Positions 36,201 through 46,739 are shown, numbered from the stretch's first letter. The stretch is DNA of 64,000 nt from Channallabes apus (GCA_030522415.1 CM060107.1:27618571-27682570), one strand, 5' to 3'. Notes: generated from the sequence alone by a model not told the origin. Numbers and translations are program-made.

Positions 36201-37854
36201 GTGCTAAAATAGGACACAAATAACTCCTTCTTAAATAAATAAATAGAAATCAATATACATGTACTCTCATGACACTAAAGTAAATGTGTGGAGGCAACCA
36301 GACCACAAAGCTGTGTAACATAACGCAGTATGGTTCACCTGTAGCTTCTTCTCCATTTTTTGTGCAGTCTATCATGACTTCTAGAGGTGATTGCTCTGAG
36401 CTGAAAAACAGAGAGAATACTAATCTGTGAGTGGTAGTAGTGTGTTGCAGTGCATTGGCCATCACATGGCTTCAACTCAGCATTGTAAACTCACACAATG
36501 TCCGGCTTTATTTATCGAGTGCCAAAGTCCCTACATCTTTGTTAGGTTGCAGAGCACACATGACAAATTTTACCGTACTTTTTGTGTGGGTTAAAACAGC
36601 TTTTTACATAAAGAAACATTAAACAGCTTCTTGTCTCCCTCCAGAATGAGTCATCAGATTACCTTCAGGTCATTAAAAAAATATTTTTTTTACAGACTTT
36701 TGGCCATTTGCCCCAAGAGTTTTGTATGTCAGATGTGATAGTTTTGTATGGTAGAGTGTGATAACCCTGGGGAGTCCAGAAACCAAAAACAAGCCAAGAA
36801 TTTTAGTTATTGTTTAAATTAAATATCACAATGAAAAAGGGTGAACGCTGTGATTTTGATTGCTGCAAGGTTGTTGAAGGTGTCCGATGGACAGATTTGA
36901 GTAGTTCAGAAACTGATAATCTACATATACACACACTTTACAGTATATAGAGGTTGTACAGAATTGTACAAAACATACTGTACAGTATATATGTGAGCAG
37001 GGGGCCACAAGGCTAAAACACCTTGCTGATAAGAGAGATCAGAGGAGTGTGACCAGACTAGTCTGCAGTGCAAGAAGTCTTCAGTAAGTCAAATAAATCT
37101 TAAATAAAGTCTTTATAATTGTGATGAGCAGAAATACATCTCAGAACAAGCAATACAGTACATCAAGCCTTAAGGTAAATGGATTACAACAGGAGTAGAC
37201 TGTTTTAATGAATTCAAATCTGGTTTTGCATGATTTTATGCACTGCCCAGCTGACGCATGATTGGCTGATTAGATAATTGCAAGAATGTACACGCACAGG
37301 TGTTACTAATAAAGTGTTCAGTGGGTGAATGTAAGGGTCACATGGTTCAGAGACAATACTGTAGTTACAAGAAAAAAATATGTAGTGTCTTTTATAGGAT
37401 ACCCATGTAGGATCTCTGTTACAAAGAGACAACCTGCACTTAGTATGTGTCAAGAACAAGGAAACATAATCTATCTAGTTTTATACAAATATCTAGAGGG
37501 GAAAAACTAAAACCAATTAGCATTCAGAAATTTCCTCACAATTCTAAACAAATAAATAGTGCCATATACTACATATTGTAGCTCAACAATCCCTCAATTT
37601 TTGCACTGAAAAACTTTTAAATCTTTCCCTTTGATGAAGTAATGCAACTGTTTGTTCAATATTAAATAATCCGATAACATTTATTTTTACTTTTCACTTG
37701 CATTAACTTACTCAATTTTTCTAATTGTCACCACAGCAGTATTACCAAAAAGGATTTCAAACAACATTGTGTAGCATTACCTGTGATGTTTCTCCTTGAC
37801 ACTATGTTGATTTTTGGTGCAGGATGACTGTTGAGATATTCCACTGCTGATCAT
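26938..37854 (-). CDS. acsbg1: ACSBG1, long-chain-fatty-acid--CoA ligase (bubblegum family)
   Basis: Activates long and very long fatty acids to acyl-CoA through an acyl-AMP intermediate; in mammals it is mainly a brain and steroidogenic-tissue enzyme. Fourteen coding exons join in phase to 703 aa (human 724). In transcript order they are 37781-37854, 36339-36400, 35932-36203, 35704-35792, 35508-35628, 35346-35426, 35113-35262, 32341-32517, 32058-32227, 31716-31949, 27739-27956, 27481-27620, 27094-27340, 26938-27014. Motifs are intact: P-loop [11 protein letters not shown] (266-276), [10 protein letters not shown] (about 310), [10 protein letters not shown] (456-465), [16 protein letters not shown] (from 526), [17 protein letters not shown], and the C-terminal [12 protein letters not shown] with GPTMKLRR near the end. 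The start is the ATG at 37852-37854 (MISSGISQQ). The first two exons are least conserved, so their edges are least certain. The exon ending at 32058 uses a weak donor (AG|GTTCAT). Introns carry a LINE and two Tc1 elements. Confidence 0.92.
29660..31234 (-). mobile_element. Tc1-like transposon inserted in the LINE
   Basis: Full-length element of 1575 bp with TA at 29658-29659 and 31235-31236. The terminal inverted repeats start CAAACCGGATTCCAAAA and extend about 100 bp including TTGGGACACTAAAC. It encodes a transposase on the minus strand (next entry). It sits in the ACSBG1 intron between 27956 and 31716. Confidence 0.9.
29880..30874 (-). pseudogene. Tc1 transposase, one frameshift
   Basis: DD34E transposase of the Tc1 family, which cuts and pastes at TA sites. 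The start is the ATG at 30872-30874 ([14 protein letters not shown]), after which come the paired helix-turn-helix domain ([20 protein letters not shown]) and the catalytic domain: LWSDESR (first Asp), [10 protein letters not shown] (second Asp) and [11 protein letters not shown] (Glu). Everything is open except one frameshift between about 30185 and 30200, just before the second catalytic Asp. The two halves therefore lie in different frames (30104-30928 and 29880-30623). Overall about 330 codons, normal for the family. Inactive as read. Confidence 0.88.
32951..33150 (+). repeat. tRNA-derived SINE family 2 (HpaI-like tail)
   Basis: The head carries an A-box (GTAGCTCAGTGGTTAAGG) and a B-box (GGTTCAAACCCC). 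The 3' tail 'gataagagcgtctgccaaat' is the well-known tail shared by salmonid HpaI-type SINEs and L2-like LINEs. A short GTTCTA direct repeat flanks it (32943-32948 and 33151-33156). A second copy lies at 40926-41112. Confidence 0.8.
33201..33242. repeat. (TA)n microsatellite, left half
   Basis: Pure TA dinucleotide run. It continues, with interruptions, at 34867-34903 on the other side of the Tc1 element, so the element inserted into the microsatellite. Confidence 0.85.
33243..34866 (+). mobile_element. Nearly intact Tc1-like transposon in ACSBG1 intron
   Basis: The 1624-bp element starts CAGTGGTGTGAAAAACTATT and ends with the complement, flanked by TA. The inverted repeats are about 210 bp each, with inner and outer transposase-site-like motifs (TTGCCCCCTT outside, 'acatggccctgtgtgaaaaa' inside); this is the IR/DR design of the Tc1 group. 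The arms differ at only scattered positions, so the copy looks relatively young. Confidence 0.93.
33622..34649 (+). pseudogene. Tc1 transposase, single late frameshift
   Basis: Start [19 protein letters not shown], then two helix-turn-helix DNA-binding units (residues 1 to about 110, GRPTKIT linker), then the DD34E catalytic domain: [26 protein letters not shown] and [13 protein letters not shown]. The frame stays open for about 300 codons. Near 34523-34530 a small indel shifts it, so the open frame ends at 34608 with a non-homologous tail. The family-typical C-terminus continues in another frame to the TAG at 34647-34649. All three catalytic residues lie before the break. Confidence 0.9.
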
Positions 37855-39426
37855 ACTGGCTGCTTTGCTGGTATGTGCTGCTCATGTGCCCTCCTTTTCA
37901 TGGCATGATGAGGAAATGATGGCCCTCCTCCTCCCCCATCAACCCCCCTTCGTGAGAGCGAGTCAGTGTGACCAGTGAACAGTCACAATTTCCCAGTTTT
38001 CAGGGAAAAAAGACTTATTGACAAAAATGCTGATTCATGATCCTCAACAGATGAAGTGCATAGGCTGCGTTTCAGCATTTATATAATTCTACAGTTCATA
38101 ATTATATTCTCCGAAAACTGATGCTTAGTTTTAGCAGATTGTTTACAAAAAAAAGCCCTTCAGTTTATGGAAGGTTGCTGTGTGCATGTTAATAAGGGGT
38201 CCATTTGTATAGTCTGATCTCTAGTTCTTTAGAGTTAGATACTAGAAATGTGCAGTTTCAAGTAAAATTTCAAATATGTAAGGGAAAATCAATTTGTTTT
38301 TAATTATATCTTATTGATTATGTTCTGCATATGTTTCAGTCTTTGTCCTCTTTTATACAGTCTCTAGTCTTTTATACAGTATATTGGATAACTTTTGAAA
38401 TTGCATTTTTAACCTGGTTGTTTTTTAAAGCTACAGTATGTGTGTGTGCCCTGCGATGGATTGGCACCCTGTCCAGGGTGTACCCCGCCTTGTGCCCTAA
38501 GCCTCCTGGGATAGGCTCCAGGTCCCCCGCGACCCTGAATAGAAGATGAATGAATGAATGAATTAATGTTTTTTAAAGCATTCTTCATTATTTATTTTAC
38601 TACTTCACAAATTAAATTAAAAAAATTGTTAGTAAGCTTGATAGGAAATCTCGTTAGAAAATCCCACCTTTTGCATTTTAAGGTACAATAATTGAGCCTC
38701 ATCAATGTTAGATTATCACTGATCATTATTATTGATCTGTGCATAGACTTCTGTGTTATTCACCTCAGTAATCATTCTGCAATTTAGGCTGTCTGTACAG
38801 AAACATCATTTTAAGATTTAGTAAAGTAGGGTACTCTAGTCTCCCACCGAGAGTCAGAAAACCTGTGTTGTAGGCAGATTGACTTTTCTAAAAAAAAATT
38901 TTATAATAAATAAAAAAATTAAAAAGGCTGCCTCAACATTAAAATGTTTAGTAACAAGTTGCACAGCTTTTTTTTAAGTTTACCCAATTTTTAGAGAAAT
39001 TTGCTGGCCATACAATACAAGTATATTGCACATTGCCGTTTGTGAACCCAATTCAAAATCTTAAGTTGACTCAACTTGTAATACAAATATTTAAGTCAGC
39101 TCAAGCAGTATTGGTTGTGGGCTCAATTAATTATATTTCTCTAGGGTTTACGTAGCCCAACTTTGTCTCCTATTGATGTATTTTTTTTAAGTGATTGTTT
39201 TTTCTATAAAAAACAGGTTGGACCGACAATACTCTGACAATTAAAACACACAGCCATTACTTAAAAAAACTTTATTCTTCCAAAACTAGTCAAAGTTAAA
39301 ACAGTTAACTGCATAAAACAGGAGAATACACGTTCTATTTTGCAATAAAATACCTGGCGACCACCAGATGCTTTTACATTACATTATAAACATTTTTTAA
39401 AAACTAGCAAATTTGACTTTTGAAGA
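37855..39426. other. Region upstream of ACSBG1
   Basis: Contains the putative ACSBG1 promoter or non-coding 5' exons (not resolved) and then AT-rich DNA. One SINE copy lies at 38437-38566. A minus-strand poly(A) signal AATAAA at 39271-39276 belongs with the exon-like piece at 39427-39682. Confidence 0.45.
38437..38566 (+). repeat. SINE family 1 copy, 3' part
   Basis: Only the 3' part of the family is present ('gattggcaccctgtccaggg' through 'ggataggctccaggtccccc') with a (GAAT)n tail. It is the least decayed sequence of this family in the window. Confidence 0.7.
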
Positions 39427-39682
39427 CTATTTTTCCCAATGTGTCAGACACAAAAAAGAATATGTCTCTCTAAGTCCTATAATAATTGTTTGGATGACTT
39501 CATAGGTGTACATCCAATCCTAGTGGAATTCAATGTTTAGAGCACAGACCTGACCAAACATCACCCCTAAAGCTGCTGCATGTGACCCACAGTCCATTCC
39601 AACAGCAGCTTGTTGATGCACCTCCTGTAGTTCCAAAAGTCCAGCCGTCACCCCTTTGACCCCAATCCTCCACAGCAGAGCT
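39427..39682 (-). pseudogene. Exon-like C-terminal piece of an unidentified gene
   Basis: After a good acceptor (TTTAACCAG|A), the minus strand reads ALLWRIGVKGVTAGLLELQ, continues to ALNIEFH, stops (TAG), and then continues in the same frame as DWMYTYEVIQTIIIGL to a second stop at 39427. The reading either side of the first stop looks like one protein end. It resembles, from memory only, C-termini of a multicopy family of uncharacterised fish proteins. A poly(A) signal follows at 39271-39276 (minus). No other exon was found. The upstream side is cut off by the DIRS element 115 bp away. It could also be chance. Confidence 0.3.
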
Positions 39683-39797
39683 CTGGTTAAAGAAACAAGA
39701 GGAGTCTTGTAAAGATAAAGATGATAAATTGAACTGAATATCTAGTTATGATAAAAAGTAAAATACATTAATAAGGCTATATACCACCAGGATGTAA

Positions 39798-40165
39798 AAC
39801 GTCTCGGGTTACTTTGCTGTAACCCTGTTCCCTGAAAAGCGGGAACGAGATGCTGCGTTGAAAACGCTATGGGAAACATGTCGGCGGCTGTGAAGCATGT
39901 GTGTACAAACACGCCAAATTTTGGCTTATATAACCTCGGTCAGGTGATGTCATCTGATTAGACTCAGCTGCAGGTTATAAATATCGGTTAGCCGGCGATG
40001 ACCTCAGATTCGTTTGTCTGAACGGACGTCCGGTCACGTGGCAGTGCGGCATTGCGACGCAGCATCTCGTTCCCGCTTTTCAGGGAACAGGGTTACAGCA
40101 AAGTAACCCGAGACGTTCCCTTTCAAAGCTACACTCGATGCTGCGTTGAAAACGCTATGGGAACG
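39798..40165 (-). repeat. DIRS 3' inverted terminal repeat plus internal complementary region
   Basis: The 60-base left outer end (39798-39858, beginning AACGTCTCGGG) recurs as a perfect or near-perfect complement at 40056-40117 and then runs directly into CCCTTTCAAAGCTACACTCG, which is the outer end of the right terminus (50165-50186, complement). The DNA can therefore form a long hairpin, and the junction GTT corresponds to the AAC at the two outer ends. Confidence 0.85.
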
Positions 40166-40249
40166 AGAATACCAACGCCGCCGCACTGCAGGTGTCTGGA
40201 CCCCAAGGTTGTGTAGCATGTGTGCACAAGGCCGTGGAGTCTCAGAACT

Positions 40250-40748
40250 ATGTCTGGGAGCTACGTGGACATCCAGACTATAAATTTTGCAAATGTGTGC
40301 GGGGAGGAAAAAACCTGCCGCATCACACACTTGCTGCAGGGAGTACCTCTTGCAGAAGCAATATATGAGGTGAGCCCTCTGGTTGAAAGGGCCCTGACTC
40401 CCAAGGGCAAAGTGAGCTCATGCGCCTCATAGGAGAGGGCAGTAGCATCTATCATCCAGTGACTAGGTATGTGTAGTTGCGGACGCACCCCCCCCCCGGT
40501 TGCGGCCTCCATAGCACACAGAAAGTTGCCCTGACCTTCGCCACTGGCTGGTTCGGTGGACGTAGGTCTGAAGGGCACATACTGGGCAAAGTAGGTGATG
40601 ATGCAGAATTGCCTGACTGCCCAGGGGCAGGTCCAGGCAAGATGGGGAGACTGACAAGTATGCAGATCCTCTTGAGAGAGGAAATGGCCATAAGAAAAAC
40701 CATCCTAATGGTCAGAGGCCTGTCAGGTGCTGACTCTAGTGGCTTCAA
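40250..40748 (-). pseudogene. DIRS tyrosine recombinase C-terminal fragment
   Basis: Minus-strand frames contain SYEAHELTLPLGVRALSTRG (the HxxR-region equivalent, with the expected His replaced by Leu), CDAAGFFLPAHICKIYSLDV (nucleophile-Tyr region) and upstream LSLP-like decayed parts. These are typical of the catalytic end of DIRS recombinases. Frameshifts separate the pieces, so no active enzyme is encoded. Confidence 0.65.
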
Positions 40749-40925
40749 TCAGAACGTGGCAGACTGAAATAGCGAATGCGTATGTTCTGAGGGTACTAGG
40801 GCACAAGCCTGAAGACAATTCTTCTTAGAGAAACTCCAGCACTGGAGCAATTCAGCAGAGGACTGGGTCAACCTGCTTAGCACACACTTGCTAGGAGGGA
40901 TACCCCTTGCTGGTGCAATATATGA

Positions 40926-41112
40926 GGGTCAGGGGTAGCTCAGTGGTTAAGGCATTGGACTACGGTTCGGAAGATCCCAGGTTGAAATCCCACAACCACC
41001 AAGTTGCCACTGTTGGGCCCTTGAGCAAGGCCCTTAACCCTCAACTGCTCAGATGTGTAATGAGATAAAAATGTAAGTCGCTCTGGATAAGAGCGTCTGC
41101 CAAATGCCTAAA
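40926..41112 (+). repeat. SINE family 2 copy nested in DIRS
   Basis: Same tRNA head (GTAGCTCAGTGGTTAAGG, GGTTGAAATCCC) and tail ('gataagagcgtctgccaaat') as at 32951-33150. It lies immediately left of the Gypsy insertion. An imperfect TATGAGG/TATGGGG repeat flanks it. Confidence 0.78.
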
Positions 41113-41126
41113 TGTAAATATGGGGC

Positions 41127-41630
41127 TGTCACGAGTCACGGTCTGTCGGCCGTCTTTTTCCCACGCTGTCACTCCCCCATGCGCTCATGTTTTTGTCTAG
41201 CCGTCACGTGCGCTCTCACGCCCCCGTTTCCGCCCCGTCTGCTCACCTGTTTCTCATTCCCTGACTGATTACTCCAGCGATTTAAGCATGCGCGGCGCGC
41301 TGCTCAGATCGCTGGATTATTGTGTGTGTTATACCTCGATTCTCTCGCGTTTTCTTTTCTCTGCTTTCATGTTACGACCTCGCTTTGTTTTTTCTCGTTT
41401 TTGATTTTCTGCTTGCCGATTTGGATTGTTCGCCTGCCCTTTTGATCTCCCGATTCCGACCCACGCTCTTCCCTTTTGATTTATGACTCCCATCTCTCGT
41501 CCTTTTGGTTTCATTTTTGCCTCGCTGATTGTCTTCCCGGTTTTGACCTTACGCTTCCCCTTTTGACTACGGCTCTCGTCTCGTGTTTTTGCTTTGGACG
41601 CTTCGCTGACGGACTCACGGCATTCAACCC
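41127..41630 (+). repeat. Gypsy 5' LTR, 3'-truncated
   Basis: About 500 bp nearly identical to 45218-45710, from CCCACGCTGTCACTCCCCC through GACGGACTCACGGCATTC. It lacks the last 70-75 bp that the right copy has (CATCTCTATATAGTCAGTAT to the end). It runs directly into gag coding sequence. Confidence 0.85.
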
Positions 41631-41631
41631 C

Positions 41632-42141
41632 TGCTGTTCCAATTACGGAGACTTCGCCAGAGAGATGAAGAGGGTGTTTGACCGCTAATGCCATGGCAGG
41701 GAGGCGGGCCGAAAACTGCTGAATCTTCGCCAGGGCTCGCGCTCGGCCTATGAATATGCCATTGAGTTCCAGACCCTGGCTCTCCCCAGTGGTTGGAATA
41801 ACCGAGCGTTATGCGACGTCTTTTTGGAGGGTCTGACAGAGAAGCTCCAAGATGAGTTAATCTCGCGAGAGCTTCCCTCGTCGCTCCAAGAGCTTGTGGA
41901 CCTGGCTGGTCGAGTAGATGCCCGTCTCCGTCTTCGTAGGTCAGCCCGATTTTCTCCTCCCAGGGCACTACCGCGACCCCCACCTCCACGAGTTGAACCC
42001 CAGGAGGAACCCATGCAACTGGGCAGAACCCGCATCACCCCAGAGGAGCGTCACCGCCGGCGGGTGGAGGGGGCCTGCTTCTACTGTGGGAAATCAGGAC
42101 ACCTGCTGAAGAACTGTCCAGTAAAAGGGGGCGCCCTCTAG
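41632..42141 (+). pseudogene. Gypsy gag fragment with zinc knuckle
   Basis: The frame decodes to the C-terminal half of a Gypsy gag: LLNLRQGSRSAYEYAIEFQ, LISRELPSSLQELVDLA, a proline/arginine-rich stretch, then a CCHC zinc knuckle [14 protein letters not shown] (about 42078-42119). A TAA at 41686-41688 breaks the frame, and the N-terminus is absent. Gag ends at 42141 and overlaps the pol frame, which is open from about 42120; this suggests ribosomal frameshifting in the intact ancestor. Confidence 0.85.
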
Positions 42142-45100
42142 TTCAGCTGGGAGCACTAGAGGGCGAGACTCCAAGAAGGCTCCCAGACCAACGTCATCTG
42201 CTTCCCATCTTCCTCATCCATGAGCGACAGACCCACCTAGTGCAGGCACTGGTCGACTCGGGTTCGAATCGTAACCTGCTGAATGCGGCTTCAGCCGAGA
42301 CCCTGGGTATTCCTTCGCTGCCCTTGGAGAACCACCTCAAAGTCCAGGCCCTCGACGGGAGTCCACTCCCATCCATCACCCACAGAACCCCTCTCATTGG
42401 CCTAAAGGTGTCCGGCAATCACTCAGAACAAACGTCGCTGTTCATCATGGAGGGGTCACATGCCACAGTCGTCCTAGGCCTCCCCTGGTTAACCCAACAC
42501 AATCCGCACATTGATTGGGTCAGGAACTCGATCGTAGCCTGGAGTCCATCATGCTCCACGTCATGTTTATGCGCCGCCACTACGCCCTGCCTCGACCCAG
42601 TCCCCACAAAGGAGCCATCGGACCTCACCCGTATTCCCCCAGAATACTATGACCTCAGGACTGTGTTCAGTAAATCACGTGCAGTCTCTCTTCCCCCCCA
42701 CCGACCATGCGACTGGACCATTGACCTCCTCCCAGGCACCTCCCCCCCCAAGGGCCGTTTTTACTCACTGTCGCCCAAAGAACGCCAAGCCATGGACCAG
42801 TACATCACGGAATCTCTGGCCGCAGGAATCATCCGCCCCTCTTCCTCTCCGGCAGGGGCGGGATTCTTCTTCGTAGGCAAGAAAGATGGTTCCCTTCGTC
42901 CGTGCATTGATTATAGGGGCCTTAACAACATCACCATTAAGAACCGATACCCCCTTCCTCTAATGTCTACTGCCTTCGAACTCCTTCAGGGGGCCAGCAC
43001 CTTCACTAAGCTAGATCTGCGCAACGCCTATCACCTTGTTCGCATTCGGGAAGGGGATGAGTGGAAAACAGCTTTTAATACGCCAACTGGACATTATGAG
43101 TATCTGGTGGTTCCCTTTGGACTTACTAATGCCCCCGGAGTGTTTCAAGCCTTAATCAACGACGTCCTCAGGGATTTCCTTAACTCATTCGTATTCGTCT
43201 ATCTCGACGACATCCTGATCTTTTCTCACAACCAAGAAGAACACCAACATCATGTCAGGCAGGTGCTGCAGAGACTCCTGGAGAACAACTTGTTCATCAA
43301 GGCTGAGAAGTGCGAGTTCCACACCACAGCTACCACGTTCCTCGGATTCACCATCAGCCCCAAGGGCATCGAGATGGAACCTGCTAAACTCGAAGCGGTC
43401 ACTAGGTGGCCCACCCCTACTTCTCGACATGAACTCCAGAGGTTCTTAGGCTTTGCTAACTTTTATCGTCGGTTTATCTGAGGCTACAGCTCCATTGCCG
43501 CCCCTCTAACAGCTCTAACCTCTACCAAAACCCAATTCTGCTGGAACTTGGAATCCGAAAAAGCCTTCAGCGAGCTGAAGAAACGGTTCACCTCCGCCCC
43601 TATCCTCACCATCCCAGATCCGTCACGGCATTTCATCGTAGAAGTCAACGCCTCCAGCACCGGAGTAGGAGGCATCCTTTCACAAAGATCCAACAGAGAT
43701 AATAAGCTGCACCCCTGCTCCTTCTTCTCCCACCGCCTAACCCCTGCTGAGAGCAATTACGGCATCGGAGATCGTGAACTCTTAGCCATCAAGTTAGCAC
43801 TGGAGGAATGGAGACACTGGCTGGAGGGAACAGAGGTCCCATTCCTGGTATGGACCGATCACAAGAACCTCGAGTATCTACGGAGCACCAAGAGGCTCAA
43901 CTCTCGTCAGGCCCGGTGGTCCCTGTTCTTTGCCAGGTTTAACTTTACCCTCTCCTACCGACCAGGGTCTAAGAACACCAAGCCGGATGTGCTTTCAAGA
44001 ATATTTTCAACCACCCAAGACCCTGCCCCATGTGAGACTATTTTGCCACCCCCCTGCCTCCTCGCCGTGGCCGAGCTCGATATCGAAACCAGCGTCAAGG
44101 AAGCCCTATCCCATGGACCAAGCCCAAGCAATGTGCCTCCTAACCGTCTCTTCGTTCCCCTCGCTCTGCGCTCTCAGGTCCTGGAGTGGGCCCACAGTTC
44201 CAAGCTCGCTTGCCACCCAGGCACCGCCAGAACTCTGGCACTAGCCCAGCAGCGGTTTTGGTGGTCCACCCTCAAGGAGGACGTCTCCCGCTTTGTTGCA
44301 GCATGCAATGTCTGCATAAGATCCAAACATGTCAACACGGCCCCAGCTGGCCTCCTCAGACCCCTGCCCATCCCTCATCACCCCTGGTCCAACATCGCCC
44401 TGGACTTCGTCACCGGTTTACCCCCCTCCACCGGCCACACCTGCATCATGACCGTGGTTGATCGGTTCTCTAAAGCTGCTCACTTTATCCCCCTACCAAA
44501 ACTTCCGTCCGCCAAGGAGACTGCAGAGCTCATGATCAATCACGTATTTAAGCTCCACGGCCTGCCCAAGGACATTGTGTCTGATCGGGGCCCACAGTTC
44601 ACCTCTCAGTTCTGGAAGGCATTTTGTAAGCTCATTGGAGCCACCCCAAGCCTGTCATCAGGTTTCCACTCTCAATCCAATGGGCAGACGGAGAGGAAGA
44701 ATCAAGCCCTCGAGGTCGCCCTGAGGTGCATGACCTACCGGGATGTCACCTCGTGGAGCAGATTCCTGCCCTGGGTCGAATACGCCCACAACTCCCTAGT
44801 CTCTTCGTCTACTGGGCTGTCCCCCTTCCAGTGCTGCCTGGGCTACCAACCACCCTTGTTCCCCTCTCAGGAAGAGGAGGTCAGCGTCCCCTCTGCCCAA
44901 GCCTTCATTCGCCACTGTAGGAGGACCTGGACCCAAGCCAGAAGGACGCTGCTACGACAAGGCAGAATTTACAAGGAGCAAGCAGACCGTAGACGCTCTC
45001 AGGACCCCAAGTACAGGATAGGGCAGAGAGTCATGCTCTCCACCAGAGACCTCCCTCTTAAGACCCTGTCCCGCAAACTCTCACCCCGTTACATCGGCCC

Positions 45101-45332
45101 CTTCACCATAACCAGGATTGTCAACCCCTGCGCGGTCAGACTTCTACTTCCCTCTACGATGCGACGAATAAATCCCACATTCCACGTGTCCCAGCTACGT
45201 CGCCTCATCTCATGCCCATTTTTCCCACGCTGTCACTCCCCCACGCGCTCATGTTTTTGTCTAGCCGTCACGTGCGCTCTCACGCCCCCGTTTCTGCCCC
45301 GTCTGCTCACCTGTTTCTCATTCCCTGACTGA
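42123..45332 (+). pseudogene. Gypsy pol (protease, RT, RNase H, integrase), one internal stop
   Basis: One reading frame of more than 1000 codons, broken only by TGA at 43479-43481. Domains in order: aspartic protease ([12 protein letters not shown], about 42243); reverse transcriptase with [11 protein letters not shown] (catalytic YxDD, about 43195-43225); a TGA right after FYRRFI at the RT/RNase H border; RNase H ([16 protein letters not shown], with the usual DAS motif changed to NAS; later [15 protein letters not shown]); integrase zinc finger (H...CNVC), core with LDFVTGLP and [12 protein letters not shown], and NGQTERKNQ; then a C-terminal [11 protein letters not shown] segment. At about 45215 the frame runs into the right LTR and ends within it, so the normal C-terminus is replaced. 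Confidence 0.92.
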
Positions 45333-45782
45333 TTACTCCAGCGATTTAAGCATGCGCGGCGCGCTGCTCAGATCGCTGGATTATTGTGTGTGTTATACCT
45401 CGATTCTCTCGCGTTTTCTTTTCTCTGCTTTCATGTTACGACCTCGCTTTGTTTTTTCTCGTTTTTGATTTTCTGCTTGCCGATTTGGATTGTTCGCCTG
45501 CCCTTTTGATCTCCCGATTCCAACCCACGCTCTTCCCTTTGGATTTACGACTCCCGTCTCTCGTCCTTTTGGTGTCACTTTTGCCTCGCTGATTGTCTTC
45601 CCGGTTTTGACCTTACGCTTCCCCTTTTGACTACGGCTCTCGTCTCGTGTTTTTGCTTTGGACGCTTTGCTGACGGACTCACGGCATTCGACCCTTGCTC
45701 ACACCCCCGACCACGCCCCCCACATCTCTATATAGTCAGTATCCGCACTTGGATTCATATCGTTCTGCCTGCGTTTGTGACA
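45218..45782 (+). repeat. Gypsy 3' LTR, 5'-truncated
   Basis: Matches the left LTR from TTTTTCCCACGC onward and continues to GTGACA with a TATATAG motif at about 45729. The first 28 or so bases present in the left copy (TGTCACGAGTCACGG...) are missing because pol is fused into it. Confidence 0.85.
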
Positions 45783-46260
45783 GGGGCGATCCCCTTGGTT
45801 GAATGAGCCCTGATTCTTAGAGGTGAAGTGAGATCATGTGTCCCATGGGAGGGGGCAATAGCACTCTCATCCAGTATAGTGGCTGAGGCACCGCAGGTTG
45901 CGGTTCCAAACATGTAAAAACTGCTCTGGTTTACGCTACCGGCTGATGTGGTGGACGTAAATCTGAAGAGCGTGTACTGGACATAGTCAGTGAAATCTCT
46001 TCTGTTCCGAAGCTGTAAAGGCGGAGGACAGGATGTTTCAAAAACAATGTCAGACGATAGTTGAGTGAGAATGCAATTAAGTACGTCCTGAGAGTACTAG
46101 GGCACAAGCTCGAGGACAAAGTTTTTTTTTTTTTTTTCAGCAGCAGCAGCAGCAGCAGTTCCAGCACTGAACACTTCGGCAGTGAACTGAGTCTACCCGC
46201 TAGAGGTGACGTGGTACTGCAATAGCATCTCTCACCCAAAGGGCACATACTGGACACTGT
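45783..46260 (-). repeat. Second, diverged copy of the DIRS recombinase-end region
   Basis: Collinear with 40360-40925. Shared landmarks are a GAGCCCTGA-like stretch, a GGGGGCAATAGCA/GAGGGCAGTAGCA stretch, 'gtggacgtaaatctgaagag' versus 'gtggacgtaggtctgaaggg', and 'gtactagggcacaagc'. The second copy has a poly-T plus (CAG)6 tract at 46120-46158. It points to a tandem duplication of about 500-600 bp inside the DIRS element before the Gypsy and SINE insertions. Confidence 0.6.
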
Positions 46261-46739
46261 AAATGAAGTCTTACCTGCTCAGAGGACAGAGGCTTCAGGC
46301 TATATGGGCTGAAACACTTCGTATGTATGAATCTTTCACATACATTCATTTCTGAGGGCATAAGCTCTTCTAGGTGAGGGAGCCCTAGAATAGTCTTAAT
46401 TACGCTGGCTGGAAGACCAGCTTGACTTAGACTCCCGGAATCAGCGTTATCAGGAAAAATTTATAGAGACGTAACCTGGGCCGTGTAAGGGCCAAGGTGT
46501 CCAGACCCAGGGGTGGGGCTGGAAAAGTCAGAGAGCAGCAAAGGGGACATTTTCTGGTCTTACGAGGTAAAGAGGTCCACCTCTGCTAGCTGAAATCTCT
46601 CCCAGATTGACTGACTACTTCGGGGTGGGGTTTCCAATCCCCGTGTGTCAGAGCTTGACTGGACAGTACAGATGCTCCTTATTTATATGCCCTGAAATGT
46701 AAATCACTCTGAGGGAGAGGAATCTGGTGCGCTAGCTGT

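Larger units (their letters stand above)
41127..45782 (+). mobile_element. Gypsy-type LTR retrotransposon nested in DIRS
   Basis: Flanked by an exact 5-bp duplication GGGGC (41122-41126 and 45783-45787). It begins TGTCACG and ends GTGACA, as LTR elements do. It contains incomplete LTRs at both ends and, between them, a gag fragment and a long pol frame. The order protease, RT, RNase H, integrase is that of the Gypsy group. The primer-binding site, gag N-terminus, polypurine tract and pol C-terminus are missing, so it is defective. Confidence 0.92.

Noticed and set aside
41329..41694. Minus-strand Lys/Arg-rich frame repeated at 45393-45578
   Set aside because: It lies inside both LTR copies; low-complexity antisense of a pyrimidine-rich LTR rather than a gene.
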